Assembly (NCBI RefSeq): GCF_001861355.1 | Contig: NZ_MASN01000048.1 | Coordinates: 1-64,000, forward strand | Direction: 5' to 3' | Origin: Natrialba sp. SSL1 | Lineage (GTDB): Archaea; Halobacteriota; Halobacteria; Halobacteriales; Natrialbaceae | Length of the DNA stretch: 64,000 nt | Shown here: in pieces, positions 53,027 to 61,612 of the stretch | Layout: each line of letters starts with the position of its first letter | How positions within the stretch are numbered: position 1 is the stretch's first letter | Position numbers and translations under genes: made by a program | The notes under the pieces: generated by a model | Told to the model about the DNA's origin: nothing | The model's input: the letters and a program-made list of their open reading frames with translations, nothing else | Database searches by the model: none

Positions 53027-53113
53027 TTCTGTAACTTAAGAATTTGGACAACGGCTGTAAAGCCGCTCTCCTTTACTGTGACGGATTCGACGTAGAGATT
53101 ATCGCGTACTTCG

Positions 53114-53506
53114 ATGAGGTACGAATCATCTTCCACTGCTAATAAATCATCTTTCGCTCAGTTCAAAACGCTCATCGACGACCTTCTGGGCGAATTGCAC
53201 GTCGAGGAGCAAGTCACGCTTCCGCTCGAGGTCGACGACCAGCGTGTCACGATCTCTGGTATCGCTGACCTCGTTCACGAAACGGAGACACAGGTCAAGA
53301 TCATCGACTACAAGACCGACAGTACCCGACGAGCACAGTCGGAATATCAGAAGTAACTTAGCGTCTACTACCACGTCCTCTCCGAGTGGTTCAAAGCGAA
53401 AAACGTCACGGTGAGTCTATTCTACACGACCGACGAAACTCGAGAACCGATTGAGTTACATTCACTCGACGAGCTCCGTGATGTCATCCGAAGAGATAGC
53501 GATTAG
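53114..53506 (+). pseudogene. RecB-type nuclease remnant with in-frame stop
   Basis: The frame encodes EVDDQRVTISGIADLVHETE and VKIIDYKTDSTR, the D...D-x-K core of a RecB/Cas4-type nuclease, then Y-Q-K-stop(TAA 53354-53356)-LSVYYHVLSEWF. In RecB nucleases the expected sequence is YQ.QL..Y, so CAA to TAA is likely. After the stop the same frame runs to 53506. The helicase part that usually precedes such a domain is absent, so this is a dead C-terminal fragment. Confidence 0.75.
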
Positions 53507-53558
53507 AGACAATCATCAAAACCGATGTGATTATTGAACAACAAGCTGATTTCCAGAT

Positions 53559-54599
53559 ATGATGCGTATTGACTCGGAGGACGAAACGACGTCCCTAGTT
53601 CGTACTTCTATCGCTGAACAGGATTACCTCGAGGACGATCTCCGCGAGTGGATACTCGACGCTTCACAGCAGATCCTCGGCGAGAACGTCCTCATCATCG
53701 GACGAGAAGTCACTGTCAAGGACATCCGTGACGCGATCGATCTACTGGCTATCGATCGGGATGGCAACGTCGTCATTATCGAACTGAAACAGGGTCGCAT
53801 CACGGGGAACGTCGATTTCCAGGCGCTCAAATACGCCGCATACACCTCCCACTGGAACTACGAGCAACTTCGCAGTCAGTTCGAGAGCTTCAAATCGACC
53901 AGCTGGGGGCAGTCGATATACAACGAGGAGACGACTTTTGCAGAGGCGCTTGACGAGTTCTGCAACGACGACTACGAGTTAAATCAGGATCAGCGGATCC
54001 TGCTGGTGGGTGAGTCTCTGGCGGAACGGCTCGATCTCGTGGCCCGGTGGCTCAGCGATCGGAACATAGACATCACCGTCGTGGAGGTACAGCTCTTCGA
54101 CGACGAGGGGCAACTGTACCTCGATGCTGAGCAGACGGTACCCATACCGAATCAAACAGTATCCGAAGTCAGCCCGGATACATCGGAAGAACCGTGGAAG
54201 AGCGACGGGCGTACCTGGCACCTCAATGAGGTCTCAAGCGAAGCAGCTGCCGAACTGCTCGAGGAGGTCGTCGCTGCCTTCGCGGAGATCGAAATCCTGA
54301 ATGGCCCTCATTGGGGCCAGAAACAGTACGTCTCGTTCAAGCAAGACAGAAAGAATCGAGTTATCGCCCGCACTCAGAAGACGCTATTCAACGTCGAAAT
54401 CTACGATGTTCCAGCAGGGAAAGTCGATACTGAGGAACTTGCCAACTCCCTGAACGTGTCGACAGAAGATATACGAGCAGAAGAAGATGAACTCCGGGGA
54501 GGACGTCCAGGAGTTCGAATCACCTGTCATAGTAATCGAGGTATCGACGTAACTGCTCTTGCAGCTGAAACACAAAAGTTGCTCACAGTTAGTCAGTAA
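53559..54599 (+). CDS. NucS-like PD-(D/E)XK nuclease (DUF91 type)
   Basis: 346 residues (ATG 53559 or 53562). Nuclease core: AIDLLAIDRDGNVVIIELKQGRITGNVDFQALKYA, with D61, E75 and K77 as the metal-binding triad and a Q later. This resembles NucS/EndoMS-type and DUF91 proteins. The C-terminal half (about 205-345) is a separate alpha/beta domain (TWHLNEVSSEAAAELLEEVVAAF..., QKTLFNVEIYDVPAGKVD) not recognised. Proteins of this kind sit in many defence islands as likely DNA-cleaving effectors. It follows the broken RecB fragment by about 50 bp. Confidence 0.8.
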   Translation: MMRIDSEDETTSLVRTSIAEQDYLEDDLREWILDASQQILGENVLIIGREVTVKDIRDAIDLLAIDRDGNVVIIELKQGRITGNVDFQALKYAAYTSHWNYEQLRSQFESFKSTSWGQSIYNEETTFAEALDEFCNDDYELNQDQRILLVGESLAERLDLVARWLSDRNIDITVVEVQLFDDEGQLYLDAEQTVPIPNQTVSEVSPDTSEEPWKSDGRTWHLNEVSSEAAAELLEEVVAAFAEIEILNGPHWGQKQYVSFKQDRKNRVIARTQKTLFNVEIYDVPAGKVDTEELANSLNVSTEDIRAEEDELRGGRPGVRITCHSNRGIDVTALAAETQKLLTVSQ

Positions 54600-54615
54600 C
54601 CTAATACGAGAACCC

Positions 54616-55227
54616 TCACTGGTGCTGAAGCGGACCAGGCCGATCAAAGTCGACTGAGGGATACGTTTCGGGACACTCAGGACCAGTCAACAGAACGTTC
54701 GTTGGCTGCTCAAGTGGGACTGGCAGATCAATACTTGCGGTGCCAGCCTCAACTGCGTCCACGAAATCCCAGGGAAGATAGTGTGTCCACCCGTCTGGCT
54801 CGAGGTCAGAGAGATCGACATCGTCGACGACGATGAGTCGGTACGTCTCGGATGATGTCGCCAACTGATCGTAGATTGCTTGGATGAGTCGAAGCCCCTC
54901 CCGACGACCGGGTAATCGAGCTGCAACAGGAACCTGCGAGTGGAATTGCATCGGATCTTCGGGAAGGGTGAGATATCGCCAGCAAGAAATTGCCTCGCTA
55001 ATACCGGGTATCGATGCTTCTTCCCGTAACGTCTGGTTCCCCGTCGCCCAGACGTCGACCTCCGGAACCTCGTGTGCCAGGTATTTGACCCACGAAAGTG
55101 GAACAGCCTCTCTGTCTGGATGTGGATTGACGCTGACTGTGTGGTCTCTGTCGAAGCAAACGACCGCCGTTGGGACTGGGCCGGTTCGATCCGTATCGCT
55201 CGACTTGGTGTGTGAGTTGGAAGTCAT
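54616..55227 (-). CDS. HAD-like hypothetical protein
   Basis: 203 residues. VVCFDRDHTVSVNPHPDREAVPLSWVKYLAHEVPEVDVWATGNQ resembles HAD motif I (D-x-D) followed by a T/N motif II. A later DDVDLSDL could be the acidic motif IV. This suggests a small phosphatase-like fold, though a motif III lysine is not clear. Haloarchaeal relatives often lie next to pentapeptide proteins, from memory. It follows the pentapeptide gene by 45 bp on the same strand and is probably cotranscribed. Confidence 0.65.
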   Translation of the reverse strand: MTSNSHTKSSDTDRTGPVPTAVVCFDRDHTVSVNPHPDREAVPLSWVKYLAHEVPEVDVWATGNQTLREEASIPGISEAISCWRYLTLPEDPMQFHSQVPVAARLPGRREGLRLIQAIYDQLATSSETYRLIVVDDVDLSDLEPDGWTHYLPWDFVDAVEAGTASIDLPVPLEQPTNVLLTGPECPETYPSVDFDRPGPLQHQ

Positions 55228-55272
55228 GGGTATTCTGAGATGACTGCAACTGGTGTTGTGGTCTACTCATCA

Positions 55273-57327
55273 CTACGTGTCGAGGTGTGAGATTCCGATA
55301 ATAGCCGGAAGGCAGTCCGATTGCAACGGATTCTCTTCTTCCTGTTGATCATACCGTGCAATCTGTACCATCAGGCGTCGCAGGATGGCGTTCCGAAATT
55401 CAGTGTGTGTCGCCACAGAAACGTCCGAGTCGAGTACATCAGCACTGGCGGGAACGGCCACAAGATGATCGAGGTGGTCGAATTCGGACTCTAGGTGGCT
55501 ACATTCGATCTGTGAGTCTTTCTCGACGATAGTGTACGCTGCGATCAGTGACGTTTCCTCGAGGAGACCCTCCGGTTTCTCGGCATCGCCGTCGATCGCG
55601 AGTCCAACGACATATACAGCCGGAATCTCATCAGTATCGACTTCGACTGCGGCTGTTCGAGCCAGTTTGAGACTGTGGTGGAACAGTCCGTACCAGGTTT
55701 CGTGATCGAGGTTTTTGAGAGCGGTTACGAGCGCTTTCGTGCGAGCAACGTTCGGTTCGATGAGCCGAGCTGCCTGTGCAGGAACGACGATATCTCCTGA
55801 AAGAGCATCAAGGGGGACCGTCGTCCCAACGTTGTCGAGTTCTTCGGGTCGGGCCACGATCAGGGGGCCCTCCGCTCCCTCCACTGAACGAGAGAAATCC
55901 GCGGCGTCGAGATCGGGTTCCACTGCGAATCGGGCATCGTCGAATGTCGGGCGAACGAGGAACTCCGTTTCATCGAACGAGACGTCCGACAGGAATTGGC
56001 ACCCTGTGAAGTCCGGATCACCGGCGAACGACGCGGAATCAAAGCGGGCTGTTCCACCGAACTCCGTGTGTCTGAATACCGCTTGTGCGTCGAATTGAAC
56101 GCTTCGGAAATCCGCGTCGCCGGCGAGTTCGGCACCGAACTGGAAGTGATCGATCGTGGCCCCCCTGGCGTCAATGTCACCGTCAATCGTCGATCCGTGG
56201 AAAAACAGCTGGGACGTAGAGCAGGCGTTTCGAACGACGACATCGCTCCCGAACGTGGCATCCCGAAGATGAGTCAGATCCTCGAATCGGGCTTCCTCGA
56301 AGTCGACAGCTCCCTCGAAGGTACCGTACGTGAACCAGACCTCGTCCTCGAATGTACTGTCTGTAAACGAGAGTGAGTCCCCGAAGTTGGCAAACGAAAA
56401 CGAGGTGTAGCCTTCGAAAGTACCCTGATCGAATGAAGCATCTTCACTGTAATGGCGGAAATCCTCGAAATCCACGTCGTTCCCGAACGTTACCTGGGAT
56501 GCGTTCAGTGAACCGGTAGCGACTGCATGACTGCAGGAGACGTCACCGTCGACTTCGATCCCAGATAGCGTGAGGTCCCGGTCGAACGACGCCCCAGTGA
56601 GTCGAAACTCGCCAGCGAAAGTACTGTCGGCGAACGACGCCTCGTCCGTGACAGCAATCATCGCAAAATCGGCGAGCAGGCCCCACTCGACCCGCTCACA
56701 CGAGAGTGCACCGTCGAACTCCGATCTGGCGAATCTAACGTTGGCACTGAACGTCGCCGCGTCGAACACCGCCGGTCCGTCTACCAAGAGGTCCCTCGCG
56801 TCGACGAATCCGGCGTCGAGTCCGTTAGCGACCAGCCCACCATCGAATTGTGCGTGAGAGAGCAGTGTCTGTCGACCGATCTTCGCCCCCGCCAGGTTAA
56901 CCACACGTTCGAACCGTGCGCCACGAGCGTCAAGCGCGCCCGTAATAGCAACATTCCCGAGGAGAAGTGGTACTTTGATCGTCGCATTCGAGAGATCGAG
57001 ATCACCGTCGATAGTCGCCCCCCGAAGATCGATCGGTTCGCCGGTAGGAGTCTCGAGGACTCGTCCCGAGAGATCGACGGACTCGAGACGACCACCTGCA
57101 AATGTCGCTTCCTGATCCGGTTCGGACACTGCTTCGAGAAACGTATCAGTGACTGTACTCGGTGGATACTCGCCTTCTGTCGTGTGGAACAGGCAGCGGT
57201 CGTCGTCGCTGGATACGGGCTGATGCGGACAGTGATCGGGTTCTGTAACAGGGAATGGGCCAACCGCTACCGGCGCTGTCTCGCTTAGTGATCGATACTG
57301 GTACGCACAGTGAGAATTTCGGGTCAT
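55273..57327 (-). CDS. Pentapeptide-repeat protein
   Basis: 684 residues from the ATG at 57327. Residues about 90-500 are a long run of A(D/N)LxF-type five-residue units (DLSNATIKVPLLLG, DFEDFRHYSEDASFDQGTFEGYTSFSFANFGDSLSFTDS), giving a right-handed beta-helix. An N-terminal Cys/His patch (CPHQ...CLFH) may bind zinc. A C-terminal helical domain of about 150 residues has LVTALKNLDHETWYGLFHHSLKLARTAA. Such rods are binding or DNA-mimic proteins; partner unknown. Located between an HhH protein and a HAD-like protein, all on the minus strand with short gaps. Confidence 0.85.
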   Translation of the reverse strand: MTRNSHCAYQYRSLSETAPVAVGPFPVTEPDHCPHQPVSSDDDRCLFHTTEGEYPPSTVTDTFLEAVSEPDQEATFAGGRLESVDLSGRVLETPTGEPIDLRGATIDGDLDLSNATIKVPLLLGNVAITGALDARGARFERVVNLAGAKIGRQTLLSHAQFDGGLVANGLDAGFVDARDLLVDGPAVFDAATFSANVRFARSEFDGALSCERVEWGLLADFAMIAVTDEASFADSTFAGEFRLTGASFDRDLTLSGIEVDGDVSCSHAVATGSLNASQVTFGNDVDFEDFRHYSEDASFDQGTFEGYTSFSFANFGDSLSFTDSTFEDEVWFTYGTFEGAVDFEEARFEDLTHLRDATFGSDVVVRNACSTSQLFFHGSTIDGDIDARGATIDHFQFGAELAGDADFRSVQFDAQAVFRHTEFGGTARFDSASFAGDPDFTGCQFLSDVSFDETEFLVRPTFDDARFAVEPDLDAADFSRSVEGAEGPLIVARPEELDNVGTTVPLDALSGDIVVPAQAARLIEPNVARTKALVTALKNLDHETWYGLFHHSLKLARTAAVEVDTDEIPAVYVVGLAIDGDAEKPEGLLEETSLIAAYTIVEKDSQIECSHLESEFDHLDHLVAVPASADVLDSDVSVATHTEFRNAILRRLMVQIARYDQQEEENPLQSDCLPAIIGISHLDT

Positions 57328-57391
57328 GGTTGAATCAGTATGGAGAGGGCTGCTGGTCAAACGAGCAATACAACAAAGTCGATGGATCGGA

Positions 57392-58096
57392 TCAGTGCGT
57401 GTTCGAGAGTGATTCGGTTTCAGAAAACGTCCACCAGGCGATCTGATCGATTTCGATCATCGAGTACGTCGAATGAGTTGCTAGCCAGCGGCATGAGTCA
57501 ATTAGGGCGGCGTCCGAAGATGAGTTCACGTTGAACTCGGAATATTCGGTCTCGAGTTCAGTGATGAATTTCTCTACCTGGATGTCCGGCTTGACGGTGT
57601 CGGCTCCAGCGATCATCCGCAAATACTGGAACGTAGCGGGGCCAATTCCGTAGACATCTCCGACCGGGTCAGATCGGTACTGGTTCGGGTCAGCGTTTGC
57701 TGCCCACGTCTGAAGCAGGTCTAGATCGTCTGCGTCTGGCGCTGCGTTCTCGAGTAATGCAGCAGCGACGTCATAGACGGCATTCGGATGGCCGATCGTG
57801 AAACTCTCGGTAAACTTTGGATCATGTTCCAACTCGGCAAGATCAGCCAGTGATTGTACCTTACCCGAGTTGATGAATTGGTCACGGAACGATTCGACGT
57901 TTGGTTTGACGATGTTTTCATAGTTGAGTCCGGTCACAGATCCGGCTGCGTCGGCGATGATCACTTTTGGATCTGACCCGGTCCAACGGTCGAAGTTCTG
58001 GAACTTGGCGGCGTATTCGCGATACTGCGGGGCATTGTCGGCGTATTTGTCGAGGATTCGTTGTACTGTCTCGTCGATGGAAGTAGGGCCCGTCAT
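57392..58096 (-). CDS. HhH-type DNA-glycosylase-like protein
   Basis: 234 residues. VYGIGPATFQYLRMIAGADTVKPDIQVEKFI is a helix-hairpin-helix with the GxGxxTxxYL turn and the KPD following it, as in HhH-GPD glycosylases. The N-terminal two-thirds are helical (DETVQRILDKYADNAPQYREYAAKF). No C-terminal Fe-S Cys set. A base-repair or DNA-binding role is likely; a full catalytic Lys/Asp pair is not proven by eye (Asp in TVKPD is a candidate). It begins the minus-strand group that includes the pentapeptide and HAD-like genes. Confidence 0.7.
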   Translation of the reverse strand: MTGPTSIDETVQRILDKYADNAPQYREYAAKFQNFDRWTGSDPKVIIADAAGSVTGLNYENIVKPNVESFRDQFINSGKVQSLADLAELEHDPKFTESFTIGHPNAVYDVAAALLENAAPDADDLDLLQTWAANADPNQYRSDPVGDVYGIGPATFQYLRMIAGADTVKPDIQVEKFITELETEYSEFNVNSSSDAALIDSCRWLATHSTYSMIEIDQIAWWTFSETESLSNTH

Positions 58097-58314
58097 TGAA
58101 ACACCTCGTCGCCCGGACTAACAGGTGACGAATACCTATTGGATGTAGAAGATAATAAATGTAATTGTTAACTTAGAATTGTTAGTTTTTGACCGAGGCG
58201 TAGATCACAGGGGGGAAGAAAAGAATCAACGCGGTTTTCCGGCATATACTACTGAAGTAGATTCAATAACATTACTGCGTTAGATTGAATAGTATTCAAC
58301 GAGAGGTGGGACTG

Positions 58315-59055
58315 ATGAACGTTGCCGACCGGGTACAAATTGTACCGCTCGGGTACGAGCGAGAGCGTGTGAAAGAACCAATCTACCGATTCAACGCCGA
58401 TAAAGTAGTCCTGCTCCGTCAGGACAACAGTACTGATCACGAGACAGAGTACCAACGCAATCTTGTCTCCGAGTTAGCGGACAACGACCGAATCGAACTC
58501 GAGACAACGGAGTGTGACTTTTTCGATCTCGAAAGCGCACTACGGGCACTCACAAGGACAATCCGTGACCACGACAATCACGACGTTTACGTGAATGCGT
58601 CGACCGGAAGCAAAATCACTGCTATTGCAGCTGTGGTTGCATGCCAAAATCTAGATGCTACACCATTCTACGTCCGGCCCGAATTCCGCAATGACGACGG
58701 GAAACTCGAGCCACCGGCAGAGCCGCTTGTGAGTGACGTGGGTGAAATTACGGATATACCGGTTTTTAGCCTCGAAAAGCCCTCTACAAACCAGTTACAA
58801 ATTCTCTCATACCTTGCTGAAGAAGATGGGGCTACGAAGAAGGAACTGATAGCGTTCAGCAAGTCACGGGAGTTCGATTTCATCGTCAATTCAGAAACGA
58901 CGTCCCAAGAAGGACTGTACAGGCTTCTCGAGACACATATTATCGACCCACTCCAGTCGGAGTCATTTATCACTGTAGAGAAGGATGGACGGACGAAGCG
59001 AGTGTATCTCGCTGATCGTGGAAACGAAGCTCTCCAGATTTTCCAGCCCGAGTGA
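58315..59055 (+). CDS. CARF-wHTH regulator, HFX_2341 family
   Basis: 246 residues from the ATG at 58315. The N-terminal Rossmann-like domain has VQIVPLGYERERV at its first strand and VYVNASTGSKITAIAA (about 91-106), the ligand loop of CARF/DUF6293 proteins. The C-terminal part is a winged helix (STNQLQILSYLAEEDGATKKELIAFS...TVEKDGRTKRVYLADRG). CARF domains bind cyclic oligoadenylate or related nucleotides and switch transcription. There is no CRISPR or other type III gene here. The downstream DUF1810 gene starts 50 bp later and is probably co-regulated. Confidence 0.82.
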   Translation: MNVADRVQIVPLGYERERVKEPIYRFNADKVVLLRQDNSTDHETEYQRNLVSELADNDRIELETTECDFFDLESALRALTRTIRDHDNHDVYVNASTGSKITAIAAVVACQNLDATPFYVRPEFRNDDGKLEPPAEPLVSDVGEITDIPVFSLEKPSTNQLQILSYLAEEDGATKKELIAFSKSREFDFIVNSETTSQEGLYRLLETHIIDPLQSESFITVEKDGRTKRVYLADRGNEALQIFQPE

Positions 59056-59105
59056 TTTGGCAGACAACTTTACGAACCTTCCTTCTGAAAACGAGATACG
59101 AGCGA

Positions 59106-59546
59106 ATGACAAACGCCGACGATCCATACAACCTACAACGGTTTGTCGAAGCCCAGGATCCAGTCATCGAAGAGGTCAAGGAAGAACTTCGATCAGGGCG
59201 CAAGCGTACCCACTGGATGTGGTACATTTTCCCACAGATAGAGGGACTCGGCAGCAGTCAGATGGCACAACGCTACGCGATATCGTCACAGGATGAAGCC
59301 GAAGCATATCTGGCATACCCGATACTTGGGTCACGTCTATGTGAATGCACAACAATCGTGAATGCTGTAGAGGGACGCTCTGTAAACGAGATATTTGGAT
59401 CCCCAGACGACCTGAAATTCAGGTCCTCTATGACACTCTTCGAGACGGTCGCCGACGATCCGACACCGTTCAGAACGGCCCTCGAGCAGTATTACGAGAA
59501 TAATCGTGATTCGAAAACGCTAGAACTACTCAAAGACAGTAGATAG
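59106..59546 (+). CDS. DUF1810 family protein
   Basis: 146 residues from the ATG at 59106. NLQRFVEAQDP...VKEELRSGRKRTHWMWYIFPQIEGLGSSQMAQRYAI and EAEAYLAYPILGSRLCECTTIVNAV are clear DUF1810 signatures, as is the SMTLFE block near the C-terminus. The family is related to calpastatin-annotated and NADAR-like proteins in some databases; its reaction is not known. It follows the CARF regulator on the same strand. A link to nucleotide signalling is inferred from position only. Confidence 0.88.
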   Translation: MTNADDPYNLQRFVEAQDPVIEEVKEELRSGRKRTHWMWYIFPQIEGLGSSQMAQRYAISSQDEAEAYLAYPILGSRLCECTTIVNAVEGRSVNEIFGSPDDLKFRSSMTLFETVADDPTPFRTALEQYYENNRDSKTLELLKDSR

Positions 59547-59628
59547 TTCAATCAATGCGTTCACAGGTATTTGCAGATTGTGAACCAAGAGATTTCTCTC
59601 AGATTATGGTCAAAAAGTACTAATCGAT

Positions 59629-59946
59629 ATGTCATCAGTTCAGAGCATGGACAGAGATCCATTCTGGGAAGCTTTGGAAGTGAAAGTAGGCGACAAATTT
59701 CGGCTCGAAGCAACGAGTAGAGACGAGATTGAGGGGAAAGCACTGGATCGGGTTGTTGATCCGGAGGCAGAAAAGGTCGTAATTCCATATCGTGGGCCAA
59801 GCGAACGGAAATATACACTGTACACTCTTACTCTGGATATCGGAGAACAAGAAGCGTATCATGCATATGGGCCACCAGAAAATACGCAGGCACGAGGGCG
59901 AGTGGAAGCCTTCGATCTTTTGGAAGACAGTCCCCACAATGCTTAG
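59629..59946 (+). CDS. Small hypothetical protein
   Basis: 105 residues: MSSVQSMDRDPFWEALEVKVGDKFRLEATSRDEIEGKALDRVVD.... A beta-rich middle (VVIPYRGPSERKYTLYTLTLD) and an acidic tail. A second ATG at 59647 is possible. No domain recognised. Follows DUF1810 by about 80 bp and ends before a strong hairpin. Confidence 0.55.
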   Translation: MSSVQSMDRDPFWEALEVKVGDKFRLEATSRDEIEGKALDRVVDPEAEKVVIPYRGPSERKYTLYTLTLDIGEQEAYHAYGPPENTQARGRVEAFDLLEDSPHNA

Positions 59947-59984
59947 TTGATGGCTTGGCAGCGTTAACAGCGGTGACGGTTCTT

Positions 59985-60024
59985 AGTCAACTGCCACGGA
60001 CCACCGCACCCGTGGCAGTTGACT
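59985..60024. terminator. Perfect 15-bp stem hairpin between convergent genes
   Basis: AGTCAACTGCCACGG pairs exactly with CCGTGGCAGTTGACT across a 10-nt loop. It lies between the convergent ends of the 59629 and 60059 genes. It could be a bidirectional transcription terminator or a palindromic IS200/IS605-type remnant; the perfect stem fits either. Confidence 0.55.
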
Positions 60025-60058
60025 GGTCCGTCTCCGAGAAAGTAGTTCTTCTCACAGG

Positions 60059-60370
60059 CTAACTACCATTGTTTTGGTCGGAAAGACCGTACTCGAGATG
60101 GACTGTCGGTATACTCTGTGGTTTCGATGCGGCAACACCGTTCCAACCGACGACATGGATATTTGCCATCTCTCCGGAGAAGCGAAACCGAAGTACACCA
60201 GTATCAATTGCCCCTTCTGCAGAGTGATCCGTGACGACTGTCACTTCCTCGAGGGGATCGTCACCGACTAGTTCGATATCGCCGTCGACAGTAATTTCGT
60301 AGTTCGATGGAACGCCACTACCTACGATAGTTACGAGATGTGGCAGGGTCTCGTCAGCCTTAGCAGACAT
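60059..60370 (-). CDS. Small beta-rich hypothetical protein
   Basis: 103 residues: LVTIVGSGVPSNYEITVDGDIELVGDDPLEEVTVVTDHSAEGAIDTGVLRFRFSGEMANIHVVGWNGVAA. Strand-rich, acidic, no signal peptide. I recall similar short haloarchaeal proteins without function. Downstream of the PadR gene on the same strand with about 90 bp between. Confidence 0.6.
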   Translation of the reverse strand: MSAKADETLPHLVTIVGSGVPSNYEITVDGDIELVGDDPLEEVTVVTDHSAEGAIDTGVLRFRFSGEMANIHVVGWNGVAASKPQSIPTVHLEYGLSDQNNGS

Positions 60371-60460
60371 ATTTGGACGAGTCGATTCTGGTGTTGTAAG
60401 CCTTCTTTTCGATGGAATCGTAGGAACCAGTGAAGGTACGACGATCGAAACTATGGCCCT

Positions 60461-60736
60461 TCAGGCGTCTACGTACTGGTGTTCCCATTGTCGTCGGTTC
60501 TCGATCGCGTCCTCTCCTGATTCGGTGATGTCGTAGTAGTTGGTACGACGGTCGAGTTGACCCTTCTCGACCAGTTCCTTGTTGACCAGGGTGTCGAGAT
60601 TTGGGTACAGCCGACCGTGATTGATTTCGGCACTGTAGTATGTCTCGATCTCGTCCTTGACGTCCTGTCCCGACGGCTGATCAGCACCTGCGATGACGTA
60701 CAACAGGTCGCGCTGAAATCCAGTGAGGTCGTCCAT
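60461..60736 (-). CDS. PadR-family transcription regulator
   Basis: 91 residues. LTGFQRDLLYVIAGADQPSGQDVKDEIETYYSAEINHGRLYPNLDTLVNKELVEKGQLDRRTNYYDITESG is a standard haloarchaeal PadR winged helix, with the GRLYPNLD.LV turn. It likely binds DNA as a dimer and represses its own or neighbouring genes. It is complete. Confidence 0.9.
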   Translation of the reverse strand: MDDLTGFQRDLLYVIAGADQPSGQDVKDEIETYYSAEINHGRLYPNLDTLVNKELVEKGQLDRRTNYYDITESGEDAIENRRQWEHQYVDA

Positions 60737-60785
60737 CTTATGTGAGTCTTCAACGATCCTGTATTTGACTTCTTTTCATAGGTTC

Positions 60786-61061
60786 CTAAATGTGTTTATG
60801 GTATGAATGTCTTGTTGGATAGGAGCAGCTACTCACTCCCTCCACCGTTTCCGAAGCTTTCAACATGCAGGTGAATTTGACCTGGGTCGTCGAGCCGCGT
60901 AACAGCACCTCGAATCGATCGATTTCAGCCCACTCCTGGGCATCGCGAACGTGTCCCTCGATGACTGTCTCGACGCTTTTTCGCTCGCCAAGCTCGCCAG
61001 CGTGACGATAGCCGCCATCAGTTGCCGTTCTAGGCGACGGTGTTGGTAGTAATCTACTCAA
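60786..61061 (-). pseudogene. Possible coding remnant
   Basis: The middle of this 91-residue frame (VETVIEGHVRDAQEWAEIDRFEVLLRGSTTQVKFTCMLKASETVEG) looks like acidic haloarchaeal protein, while both ends do not. It lies between PadR and a decayed region, so a fragment is more likely than a gene. Confidence 0.35.
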
Positions 61062-61519
61062 TAGGACCGGACTGTGTCACCATCTCGGTGGACCCGGTCG
61101 AACGTTGAGAGATACGCGAGCCGGTCGTGAACCTCGTCGGTATCCAGCTCCAGTTCGGCAGCCAGTCGTTGACGGTCATCGGCTCGTCGAGTGCCTGGAG
61201 GACTTCGAGCCCCGGTAGTACCGATTCGTGAGCTCCTGGACGCGGGCCTCGATCGGCGTGGTCACCCCGTACTGCTCCTCGAGTTCGATCAAGGCTTCGT
61301 TCGCGAACGTGCGAACTGATCGTCCCCCAGGCGTTCGATCTGGGCTTCGAGCTCATCCCGGACGACGTCGTAATCGAGGCCGGCCTGTACGAGCATATTC
61401 ATGTCCTCGATGTCGTCGTCACGGCCCACAATCGCCTTGAACAGGAAGATATCCTCGGTTCTGACCGGCCGGACCGTCAGTCGCTCCAGGTTGAGGAACG
61501 GCTCGCTGCGCTCTTGCAT
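61055..61519 (-). pseudogene. Decayed nucleotidyltransferase-like/helical gene
   Basis: One frame (61289-61519) has ERLTVRPVRTEDIFLFKAIVGRDDDIEDMNMLVQAGLDYDVVRDELEAQ, which resembles the end of DUF6036-type nucleotidyltransferases. Further on, pieces in other frames (LEVLQALDEPMT; ELDTDEVHDRLAYLSTFDRVHRDGDTVRSY) show several frameshifts. The intact regulator at 61613-62539 lies upstream on the same strand, so this may be a dead toxin of a regulator-NTase pair. Confidence 0.5.
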
Positions 61520-61612
61520 GCCATCGGTGCAGGCAGACCGTGAGCGGTTCAGAGACCCCCGTCCCGATTCGCTGGAATTTGTTCTCGATTTACTCGCGTC
61601 CGAATGTTGGTC

